A DNA stretch of 64,000 nucleotides, from the NCBI RefSeq assembly GCF_014650435.1, contig NZ_BMUY01000006.1, positions 388,961-452,960 on the forward strand. The letters run 5' to 3'. The notes beneath the pieces were generated by a model. It did not search any database, was not told the DNA's origin, and was given only the letters and a program-made list of their open reading frames with translations. The stretch comes from Streptomyces tendae (GTDB lineage: Bacteria > Actinomycetota > Actinomycetes > Streptomycetales > Streptomycetaceae). This document shows positions 25,698 through 34,085 of this stretch, piece by piece (position 1 is the first letter of the stretch; each line of letters starts with the position of its first letter). The position numbers and the translations under genes are program-made.

Positions 25698-26157
25698 CGC
25701 CGCGTGCTCCCTCCTGGCCCGGACACGGCGGGTGTTCTCGTTGCCGTAGGGGGCGGTGATCCGTCGGCATGGGGACTGGTGCTTTCCGCTCGGCGGGACC
25801 GGGACGGCCCGCACGGACCGTGTGCGAGGGGATACGCCACGGGGTCGACGGGAGTGCCGATGTAGGGTGCTAGGCGCAGGCCGTATGGGTGACGTTCAGT
25901 ACGAGGGGGACGAAGAGTGCAGACGCCGCGAACCCGTCCGACCTGAACCGGCCGACGCCGTGAGCGTCGCCCCGCCCAGTCACTGCATGACCGGGTCCGT
26001 CCCTCGCCACCGGCCGGGACAGCCGGCCCGCCGCACCGGCCATCCGTACCTCTGAGCCCCCGCCCCTCGGACCGGCCCCGGGCCCCGGCGGCGGACCCGC
26101 ACGACACCGTGCACGAGCAGCAGCAGCGATCACCGTCAGGGAGAGCGAGAACCCGCA
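25698..26157. other. 460-bp non-coding gap before pglY
   Basis: No credible gene. TAGGGT at 25863-25868 is a weak -10 candidate for pglYZ, with no good -35. A ribosome-binding AGGGAGAG precedes the pglY ATG. Confidence 0.45.
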
Positions 26158-29100
26158 ATGGCCCAGCCGCCACTCCTCCGCGATGTCATCGACATCAAGG
26201 AGTCCATCTCCACCTCGGACTTCGTGCTGTCCCTCGCCGAGGCGACGACACCCGAGGGTGCCCAGCACGCACTCAAGGACTACGTCGTCACCGAGCGGCT
26301 GCTGGAGAACTTCGACGAGGCGCTGGACCTGATCAAGTCCGCGCTGGACGGGCACCGCTCCAAGGCGGCGTATCTCCACGGCTCGTTCGGTTCCGGTAAG
26401 TCGCACTTCATGGCCGTGCTGTACGCGCTGCTCAGCGGCAACCCGGCTGCCCGCTCCCGTACCGAGTTCGACCCGGTGCTGACCAAGCACGAGTGGCTGA
26501 GCACGGACGGCAAGAAGTTCCTGCTCGTGCCGTACCACATGCTCGGCGCGAAGGCCCTGGAGCAGCGGGTGCTCGGCGGGTACGTGCACCACGTCAAGAA
26601 GCTGCACCCGGAGGCCCCGACCCCGCAGGTGTACCGGACCGACTCCCTCTTCGCCGACATCCGTGCTCAGCGCGCCACCTATGGCGACGAGGCGGTCATC
26701 CGCGGCCTGGGCGGCAGCGAGACGGACGATGGTGAAGAGGACGAGTGGGGCGAGGGCTTCACCTGGACTCCGCAGCTCCTCGACACCGCGCTCGCCGCCG
26801 AGGAGAATCACGAATCGGGCGTATCGCTCAACCTCCTCAACCCCTCCACCCCGGCCGAACTGCGCGCCAAGCTGGTAAACGACGCTGGCACCAACCTCCT
26901 CCCCGGCTTCACCAAGAACGCCGCCGAGGACGAGCACGGCTTCATCTCCCTGGACGCGGGCCTCTCCGTCATCGCCGAGCACGCCAAGTCGCTCGGCTAC
27001 GACGGCCTGATCCTGTTCATGGACGAGCTGATCCTGTGGCTGGCCACCCTCATCCACAACGAGAAGTTCGTGGCCCGCGAGGCCAGCAAGATCACGAACT
27101 TCGTGGAGGGCGGCGACGCCCGCCGCGCCATCCCCGTCGTGTCGTTCATCGCTCGCCAGCGTGACCTGCGCGAGCTGGTCGGCGAGGAGGTGTCCGGCGC
27201 GGCGGAGTCGTCCATCCAGGACACCCTGAACCTGGCCTCCGGCCGCTTCGACAAGATCACCCTTGAGGACCGCAACCTCCCGCAGATCGCCCACGCCCGC
27301 CTCCTCAAGCCCAAGAACGCTGAGGCGGCCCAGCAGGTCGACGAAGCCTTCGAGAAGACCAAGCGGGTCGGCCCCCAGGTCTGGGACACCCTGCTCGGCT
27401 CGGAGAAGGGCACCACCGGCGCGGACGCGGAGTCGTTCCGGCTGACGTACCCGTTCTCGCCGGCGTTCATGGACACCCTCGTCCACATCTCGTCCGCGCT
27501 GCAGCGTTCCCGCACCGGTCTGAAGCTGATGGGCCAGCTCCTCGCCGACCACCGCGACGAGATCCGCCTCGGCCAGCTCGTCCCAGTCGGCGACCTCTAT
27601 CCGGTGATCGCGCAGGGCGGCGACAAGCCGTTCACCGACAGCCTGAAGGTCGTCTTCGACGCGGCCGACAAGCTCTACAAGACCAAGCTGCGGCCCTACC
27701 TGCTCAGCTCGTACGACATCACCGAGGACGACGTCGAGCAGTACCGCAACCGGCCCGAGTCCCTCACCGACCCGAAGAAGCTCAACGGCTGCCGGATGTT
27801 CACCGGCGACAACCGGCTCGTGTGCACCCTGCTGCTGTCTGCGCTCGCGCCCAGTGTGCCCGCCCTGTCCGAGCTGACCATCCGGCGGCTCGGCGCGCTC
27901 AACCACGGATCGGTCCTCGCCCCCATCCCCGGCGCCGAGGTCGGCATCATCAAGAACAAGGTCGCCGAGTGGGCGGCCCGGTTCCCCGAGATCAAGGAGA
28001 CCGGCACCGAAGCCAACCCCGGCGTCCGCCTCGAACTTTCCGGCGTCGACGTGGACTCCGTCATCGCCAACGCCCAGGTGAATGACAACCCGGGCAACCG
28101 CGTCGCGCTCGCCCGCCGCCTGCTCTCCGAGGAACTGGGCATCGAGCACGGCCAGTTGAGCGACCAGCTCCACTTCACCTGGCGCGGCACCGCCCGCACC
28201 GCCGAGATCGTCTTCGGCAACGTCGCCGACGAGGACGAGCTGCCCGACCACGACCTGATGCCGCAGGAGGACGGCCGCTGGCGCATCGCCATAGACCTCC
28301 CCTTCGACGAGGGCGAGTGGGGGCCGGTCGAGGACGTCAACCGCATCCAGCGGCTGCGCGAGCGCCAGCAGGGCGAGCGGTCCCGCACCGTCGCCTGGCT
28401 GCCCGCCCACCTGTCCGCGCAGCGCTTCCAGGACTTCCGGCGCCTCGTCGTCATCGACAAGGCCCTCGCCGACGAGCACCGCTTCGACACGCAGTACGCC
28501 GGCCACCTCAACGCCGACAACCGCAGCCGCGCCAAGGGGCTGCTCGAAACCCAGCGCGAGGCGCTGCTCAAGCAGGTCAAGGGCGCCTTCAAGCAGGCGT
28601 ACGGGCTCGCCCAGAAGCAGGCCGCCGATGTCGTCCCCGACTTCGACGACCACCTTGTCGCGCTGCCCGACATCGACGGACTCACCCTGTCCTTCGGGCA
28701 GAGCCTGCACGACGGCATCCGGCACGTCGCGGGCAAGCTGCTCGCCCACCAGTACCCGGCCCACCCCGACCTCGACCCCGATGCCACCGGCACCGCCGTC
28801 AAGCCCGCCGACACCAAGAAGGTGTTCACCCACGTCCGGGCCGCCGCCGAAGCCCGCGACGGGCGGGTGGAGGTCCCGGCCGCCGACCGCAAGCTCATGC
28901 AGCGGATCGCCGGGCCCCTGCGCCTCGGGCAGCAGAAGGAGGCGTACTTCGAGCTGTCCCGCTACTGGGCCGATCACTTCCGGCAGCAGGCCAGCTCCCA
29001 GGGCGTCACTGGGGACCTGTCCCTGATCACGCTCACCGACTGGACCGACCAGCCCGACCCGCGCGGCCTGCCCGACTTCCTCGCCCGGCTCGTCGTCGCC

Positions 29101-30045
29101 TCCTTCGCTGAGATGGACGACCGGGTGTGGGTGCGCGGCGGCACCGTCCTCGACCCCGCGCCCGAACTGTCCGCGATTAAGGACCACGACGCGCTGCGCA
29201 GCCAGCCGCTGCCCGTCGAGTCGGACTGGGACACCGCACGGCAGCGCTTCGAGACGATCTTCGGGGCGAAGCCGCCCACGCTGCGGCGCGGCCGGATGGT
29301 TAACCAGTTCGCCCGCCAGACCATCGAGGCAGCCCGCGCCCACCGGGACCACGCGGCCGACCTGGTGCACCAGCTGGAGGCCCACGCCACCTTCCTCGGC
29401 CTCGACCAGACCGCCGACACCGGACGGCTCCCCCTCGCCCGCCGCTCCCTTGAACTGCTGGACGCGCTCACGGCGGAGGCCGGCAAGGGCGCGGCCGGGG
29501 CGAAGAAGACCGTGGAGGCCCTCGCCTCCTTCGGCCTGGGCGAGACCAGCGCCGACCGGTACGGCACCTCCATCAAGAAGGCGCGCGCGGTCGCCGAGGC
29601 CGTCGCCGCCGCCCCCTGGAGCACCCTGGAACTCGCGGCCGGACTCGGCCCCGAGGGCGAGGCGCTGCTCGACTCGCTGCGCAACGTGGCCCGCGATGAC
29701 CAGCGCACCGCCGACCTGCGCGACGCCCTCTCCCGCACCCAGCGCGAGGTCGTCGCCCTGATCAAGCGCAGCCAGGCCGCCGCCACCCCGCCGCCCGCAC
29801 CCGCCGCGCCCCAGCCTGCCACGGCCGACGACCAGTCCCTGGACACGCCGACCAGCGACCCGCGCATCCCGTACACCCCGCCGCAGGAGACACCCTCCCC
29901 GGCGAGCGGCGGCACCGCGCGGAAGGCCGGACGCCGCAGCACGACCGTGTCCCGGGCCGCCGCCGACCTCCAGGCGGAGTTGTCCGAACTGGCCGCCCGC
30001 CACCCGAACGCGACCATCGAGATCACCTGGCAGGTCATCGAATGA
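26158..30045 (+). CDS. pglY: PglY: large P-loop ATPase of BREX type 2 (BrxC homologue)
   Basis: 1295 residues from ATG 26158. Walker A is GSFGSGKSHF at about residues 74-83, and Walker B is LILFMDEL near 285. The long middle and C-terminal parts are helical with a hydrophilic Pro/Ala linker at about 1200-1250, as in BrxC/PglY (DUF6079-type) ATPases. It sits in an operon with pglZ, the start of pglZ overlapping its stop by four bases. In S. coelicolor PglY binds ATP and is required for the phage-growth-limitation phenotype. BrxC-type proteins are thought to work with PglX and PglZ in one complex. Confidence 0.93.
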   Translation: MAQPPLLRDVIDIKESISTSDFVLSLAEATTPEGAQHALKDYVVTERLLENFDEALDLIKSALDGHRSKAAYLHGSFGSGKSHFMAVLYALLSGNPAARSRTEFDPVLTKHEWLSTDGKKFLLVPYHMLGAKALEQRVLGGYVHHVKKLHPEAPTPQVYRTDSLFADIRAQRATYGDEAVIRGLGGSETDDGEEDEWGEGFTWTPQLLDTALAAEENHESGVSLNLLNPSTPAELRAKLVNDAGTNLLPGFTKNAAEDEHGFISLDAGLSVIAEHAKSLGYDGLILFMDELILWLATLIHNEKFVAREASKITNFVEGGDARRAIPVVSFIARQRDLRELVGEEVSGAAESSIQDTLNLASGRFDKITLEDRNLPQIAHARLLKPKNAEAAQQVDEAFEKTKRVGPQVWDTLLGSEKGTTGADAESFRLTYPFSPAFMDTLVHISSALQRSRTGLKLMGQLLADHRDEIRLGQLVPVGDLYPVIAQGGDKPFTDSLKVVFDAADKLYKTKLRPYLLSSYDITEDDVEQYRNRPESLTDPKKLNGCRMFTGDNRLVCTLLLSALAPSVPALSELTIRRLGALNHGSVLAPIPGAEVGIIKNKVAEWAARFPEIKETGTEANPGVRLELSGVDVDSVIANAQVNDNPGNRVALARRLLSEELGIEHGQLSDQLHFTWRGTARTAEIVFGNVADEDELPDHDLMPQEDGRWRIAIDLPFDEGEWGPVEDVNRIQRLRERQQGERSRTVAWLPAHLSAQRFQDFRRLVVIDKALADEHRFDTQYAGHLNADNRSRAKGLLETQREALLKQVKGAFKQAYGLAQKQAADVVPDFDDHLVALPDIDGLTLSFGQSLHDGIRHVAGKLLAHQYPAHPDLDPDATGTAVKPADTKKVFTHVRAAAEARDGRVEVPAADRKLMQRIAGPLRLGQQKEAYFELSRYWADHFRQQASSQGVTGDLSLITLTDWTDQPDPRGLPDFLARLVVASFAEMDDRVWVRGGTVLDPAPELSAIKDHDALRSQPLPVESDWDTARQRFETIFGAKPPTLRRGRMVNQFARQTIEAARAHRDHAADLVHQLEAHATFLGLDQTADTGRLPLARRSLELLDALTAEAGKGAAGAKKTVEALASFGLGETSADRYGTSIKKARAVAEAVAAAPWSTLELAAGLGPEGEALLDSLRNVARDDQRTADLRDALSRTQREVVALIKRSQAAATPPPAPAAPQPATADDQSLDTPTSDPRIPYTPPQETPSPASGGTARKAGRRSTTVSRAAADLQAELSELAARHPNATIEITWQVIE

Positions 30046-32963
30046 CGGACACCGCCACCGCGGCCCCGGGCGCGGTCCGGCTGAACACCGCGACCGTCAC
30101 CCAGTACCTGTCCTCCCAGACGCATCTCGCCGCATCCCTGACCGGGGAGGAGCAGGGGAGGCGCCGAGTCGTGCTGCTGCGGTCCGCACCGCAGTGGGAG
30201 GGCCCCGCCGAACCCGTCTGGGGCGAGGGCCGTACGGCCGGCATCGCGGTGGCGCCGTCGCCCCTCGCCGTCCACGAACTCGTCCTCGACCACCTGGCGG
30301 CCCGCCGCCCCGGCCCCGCCGTCCTGGTCGTCCTCACCGACCGGGAGCAGCACGAACTCGACCCGGCGATCCTCGCTCGCGTCCACAAGCTGCGCATCGA
30401 CACGGTCGACGGCTGGGACGTCGTCCGCGAGGCGTTCGGCGCCCGGCAGATAGACCCCCGGCTCAAGGACGTCAACTGGGCCGCCGAGGCACTCCTCGAC
30501 GCCACCCCGCCCGGCGGCTGGCCCGCCGTGCCCGGCGGCTGGCTGTCCCGCCAGTACGCCCTCACCGCGCTCGCCCAGCGCCGCCTGCGCCTGGGCCGCT
30601 ACGACACCGAGGGCGGCCCGCGCCGCCCAGGCGACGACCGGCTCGACGCACAGGCCCTGCTGCACTGGTCGACCCGGCCCGGCGCCCCCGAACGGCTCCT
30701 CACCCTGCGCGGACCCGAACGTGCCGGACTTGCCGCCTTCCTCGGCGAAGAGGACCAGGCGGGCCTCGCCGGCCGCGCCCTGCTCGCACTCGTCGACGCC
30801 GAGCGCGGCGAGGACGCCGCCGCCTTCGGCCTCGTCTGCGCGGCCCTGTGGCAGCACGCCGAACCAGCCCCCGAGACGTACCGGGCCCGGGGACGTGCCG
30901 AACGCTACTTCGGCGACCAGCCCCCGACGACCGGCGACCAGCTCGACGCCCTAGTGACCGTCTTCGGGCGGGCCGCCGAGGAGTACGTGACCACACTGCT
31001 GGTGGCAGGACACCGCAGCGGCGGCACCGACGCCGACCAGGCCCGCGAGGCACGCCGCACCACCGGCACCGTGCTCGACCGGGCCGCCGCGTTGGCCCGC
31101 CAGTTCGGCGCGGAGGAGGCCGTGGCGGCCAGCCCCGTCCTGCGCGGCGGACTCGAAGCACGGTTCACCGCCGTCGGCCGGGCCCTCGCCGCGGGCGACA
31201 CCACCGCGGTGGCGGACGCCGTCCGCCGACTGGAGAACCACCGGCTCGCCGCCGAGCCGGAGGAGTCCGCCCGCATCGAGCGCGCCCGCATGGGCCAACG
31301 CCTCGCCCGCTGGCTGGCCACCGACCCGCCCACCGACGCCCCCACCGTCGCCGACGCCCTGAGGCGGCACGTCGCCGAGACCGGCTGGGCGGACCTCGCC
31401 CTGGAGCACATCGAGGCCGGCGGCGACCAGGGTCCCGTCCTCAAGGCCGCCTACGACACCCTCGGCACCCGCGTGAGGGACCGACGCCGGCAGATCGACG
31501 CGTCCTTCGCGCGCTCGCTGGCGGCCTGGACCCAGTCCGGCACCCAGCCCGGCTCCATGCTGACCGTCGAGACCTTCCTCGACCGCGTGGTCGGCCCGCT
31601 AGTGCGGCGCGGGGAGGAACGGCGGACGCTGCTGCTCGTGCTCGACGGCATGAGCGCGGCCATCGCCAACGAACTCGGTGAGGAACTGCGTCGATCGTGG
31701 GCGGAGTTCGACCCGCTGCCCGAGGGTGATACCCCGTACCGACGGGCTATGGCCGCTGCTCTGCCCACCGTGACGGCCGTCTCCCGTACCTCCCTCTTCG
31801 CGGGCAATCTGACGAAGGGCACCCAGGCCGACGAGAAGAGGCTCTTCCCCGCACTGAAGCTGTGGGGCGGGGCGCCGGCCGCCGTGTTCCACAAGGACGA
31901 CCTGCGCACCGAGACCGCGGGCGAGACTTTCGGCCCAGTGCTCGCGGAGGCGCTGGCCGACGGCAGGACCCACGTCGCCGTCGTCCTCAACGCCATCGAC
32001 GACCGGCTCGGCAAGGAACAGAAGCTCGGTGACGGCGCCTGGCGGATCGACGACGTGCCCGGCCTGCGCGACCTGCTGAGGGTGGCCGCCACCCAGGGCA
32101 TGGCGGTCGTCCTCACCAGCGACCACGGCCACGTCGTCGACCGGCACGGCACGAAGGTCGGCCCGGCCGCCGATCCCGCCTCCGCCCGCCACCGTGTGCC
32201 CGGCGTCGGCCCGTTCGCCGAACGGGAGATCGTCCTCTCCGGACCGCGCGTGATCTGGCCCGAGCCCGGAGCGTCCATCGTTGCCCTGTGGGACGCGGAC
32301 TCCCGATACACCGCTCTCAAGGCGGGCTACCACGGCGGGGCGTCGCTCGCCGAGGTCACCATTCCGGTGCTTGCCTTCCTGCCATTCGGCGCGGAGCCTC
32401 CCAAGGGATGGCGGGAACTGGGCGACCAGCGGCCGGGCTGGTGGGCTCCGGAGGAGACCGGCAAGGCACCGCTGCCGGGCGGGCATGCCGTTCGACCCGC
32501 GACCGCAACGACTGCCGCTCCCAAGAAGCCCACGGGCAAGGCACGGAAGGAGCAGGCGGAAGTCGCCCGGATGCATGAGGCGCTCTTCGACGTCGCGCTG
32601 ACGGCAGGGGGAGATGACGCTCTCCTCACCCCGAGCATCGTCTCCCGCACAGAGACGCTGGTGACGGCACTGCTCGACTCGGAGACGTACCAGGCGCAGC
32701 TCGGAGGACTGGCACGCAAGCCACAGCAGGAACAGGTCCACAAGGCGCTCACCACTCTGCTGGACGCGGGCGGCACCCTGCCCGTGACGGCGCTCGCGCA
32801 ACGCGTCGGGATGCCCGTCACCAGGGGCGTCGGCTTCGCCGCGGTCCTGGGCCAACTCCTCAACTACGACGGCGTACAGGTCCTGGAGACCCTCCCAGAC
32901 GGCCGTACCCTACGGCTCCAAGAGGCGCTGCTGCGTGAGCAGTTCGCCCTCGGAGGAGGCTGA
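30042..32963 (+). CDS. pglZ: PglZ: alkaline-phosphatase-fold protein of BREX type 2
   Basis: 973 residues from ATG 30042, translationally coupled to pglY. The phosphatase-superfamily core is visible: LLLVLDGMSAAIANEL near residues 527-542 (metal-binding Asp), PTVTAVSRTSLFAG near 575 (Thr/Ser nucleophile region) and VLTSDHGHVVDR near 690-701 (Asp-His metal ligands). The N-terminal half is helical and the C-terminus carries a winged-helix-like segment (LTTLLDAGGTLPVTALAQR). PglZ proteins occur in every BREX type; in the S. coelicolor Pgl system PglZ counters PglX toxicity. It is followed at once by a strong terminator. Confidence 0.94.
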   Translation: MTDTATAAPGAVRLNTATVTQYLSSQTHLAASLTGEEQGRRRVVLLRSAPQWEGPAEPVWGEGRTAGIAVAPSPLAVHELVLDHLAARRPGPAVLVVLTDREQHELDPAILARVHKLRIDTVDGWDVVREAFGARQIDPRLKDVNWAAEALLDATPPGGWPAVPGGWLSRQYALTALAQRRLRLGRYDTEGGPRRPGDDRLDAQALLHWSTRPGAPERLLTLRGPERAGLAAFLGEEDQAGLAGRALLALVDAERGEDAAAFGLVCAALWQHAEPAPETYRARGRAERYFGDQPPTTGDQLDALVTVFGRAAEEYVTTLLVAGHRSGGTDADQAREARRTTGTVLDRAAALARQFGAEEAVAASPVLRGGLEARFTAVGRALAAGDTTAVADAVRRLENHRLAAEPEESARIERARMGQRLARWLATDPPTDAPTVADALRRHVAETGWADLALEHIEAGGDQGPVLKAAYDTLGTRVRDRRRQIDASFARSLAAWTQSGTQPGSMLTVETFLDRVVGPLVRRGEERRTLLLVLDGMSAAIANELGEELRRSWAEFDPLPEGDTPYRRAMAAALPTVTAVSRTSLFAGNLTKGTQADEKRLFPALKLWGGAPAAVFHKDDLRTETAGETFGPVLAEALADGRTHVAVVLNAIDDRLGKEQKLGDGAWRIDDVPGLRDLLRVAATQGMAVVLTSDHGHVVDRHGTKVGPAADPASARHRVPGVGPFAEREIVLSGPRVIWPEPGASIVALWDADSRYTALKAGYHGGASLAEVTIPVLAFLPFGAEPPKGWRELGDQRPGWWAPEETGKAPLPGGHAVRPATATTAAPKKPTGKARKEQAEVARMHEALFDVALTAGGDDALLTPSIVSRTETLVTALLDSETYQAQLGGLARKPQQEQVHKALTTLLDAGGTLPVTALAQRVGMPVTRGVGFAAVLGQLLNYDGVQVLETLPDGRTLRLQEALLREQFALGGG

Positions 32964-32976
32964 GATCCCGACTCGG

Positions 32977-33009
32977 GGGGTGCCTCGGTCCTCGGACCTG
33001 AGGCACCCC
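32977..33009. terminator. Strong terminator between pglZ and the converging CBS-HEPN gene
   Basis: GGGGTGCCTC at 32977-32986 pairs perfectly with GAGGCACCCC at 33000-33009, and the bases between (GGTCC-TC-GGACC) form a further stem. It lies between genes ending at 32963 and 33033, so it may act both ways. Confidence 0.85.
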
Positions 33010-33032
33010 GAAGACCGCCGCGCACCCCGCCC

Positions 33033-34085
33033 TCACGACGCGAACGCCCGCAGTACCTTCGCGAAGGTCGTCAGCTCGTCGATCATCTCCGGCGGAAGAG
33101 GTTTCTCGTCGAAGTGGGCGATCCGGTTACGGATGTCCTTCACCCGCTTCAACAGGCCGACGAACTGCTCCCGGGGCATGTTCGGCCACTTCAACGCCTC
33201 CCAGTTGAGGTCGGCCCGCTCGGCGAAGGACTGCTTCGTCTGTTCGCCGTCCAGAAGCCTCAGATAGTCGCCGAACATGAGGTCCGACACCTGGCCGGTG
33301 CGGTGCTCCTGCTTCTTGTTCGTCTGCACCGCCTTGATGGCTTCCGCGTCCAGTGCCGCGCCCAGACAGCGGCGCAGCAGCGACTCGATCTCGCCGACGA
33401 TGAAGAAGGGGCGTGCCGCGCCCTCGAAGCGGTCCGTGACGTCCGCGGCGGTCACGATGCCCGACAGGCAGCCGTCGTCGCCGCGGACGAGCAGATAGCC
33501 GTGCTCGCGGATGACCGGGAGTGCGGCGAAGAACTCCTGCCGAGCGTCGGCGACGGGCAGGGAGTCCTTCTCCATGGCGTTGTCGAGGGTGGCCGGCTTC
33601 CCCGCCTCGTACATCTTGGCCACGGACCCCCAGGTGACGACCCCGTGGACCTGCGCCATGCCGGTGGTAACCGGCACTTGGGCGAGGCCCTTCGTGCGCA
33701 TGAGGAAGGTCGTCTGGGACAGCGGAGTGCCCGGGCCCACGGACACCACACCGCGCCGTGCCGAGGGGATGTCGCCGAGCAGCAGTCGCTGCGGCAGGGC
33801 GTGCGAGGGCAGGGCCTCGTCCGTGGCATCGCTCTCGTCGTCCGTGTCGGCCGGCGTGCGCTGCGCGGGAACGGCTGCCAGCGGCACGACGTCGACGGTG
33901 CTGCGCAGACCGCAGACGGCGAAGTCCGGCAGCGTGGTCAGTCCGGCGTCGGTCAGGGCATGCGAGATGCGGTGCACCGTCCGGTGGTCGCGGACCCTGA
34001 CCTCGAACAGGTCGAGGATCTCCTGCACGGACACGGTCCTGCCCTTGAGCGAGGAGACGTCCCGCTCGTGCGGCCTCGTCGTCAT
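33033..34085 (-). CDS. CBS-domain protein with C-terminal HEPN-like domain
   Basis: 350 residues from ATG 34085. The N-terminal 100 residues (TVSVQEILDLFEVR, DAGLTTLPDF) are unassigned. Two CBS motifs follow at about 115-235 (VVSVGPGTPLSQTTFLM, GVVTWGSVAKM; LPVIREHGYLLVRGDDG, GIVTAADVTDRF), normally a site for adenine nucleotides. The C-terminus, about 245-345, is helical and ends in KDIRNRIAHF, an Rx4H motif as in HEPN domains, many of which are RNases in defence and toxin systems; it resembles the Swt1-type HEPN. The start overlaps the stop of the DUF262 gene by four bases. I infer a nucleotide-gated HEPN effector partnered with DUF262. Confidence 0.72.
   Translation of the reverse strand: MTTRPHERDVSSLKGRTVSVQEILDLFEVRVRDHRTVHRISHALTDAGLTTLPDFAVCGLRSTVDVVPLAAVPAQRTPADTDDESDATDEALPSHALPQRLLLGDIPSARRGVVSVGPGTPLSQTTFLMRTKGLAQVPVTTGMAQVHGVVTWGSVAKMYEAGKPATLDNAMEKDSLPVADARQEFFAALPVIREHGYLLVRGDDGCLSGIVTAADVTDRFEGAARPFFIVGEIESLLRRCLGAALDAEAIKAVQTNKKQEHRTGQVSDLMFGDYLRLLDGEQTKQSFAERADLNWEALKWPNMPREQFVGLLKRVKDIRNRIAHFDEKPLPPEMIDELTTFAKVLRAFAS

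Noticed and set aside
25756..26055. A 99-codon open frame upstream of pglY
   Set aside because: Composition is not coding-like, no start context, and it overlaps the likely pglY promoter.
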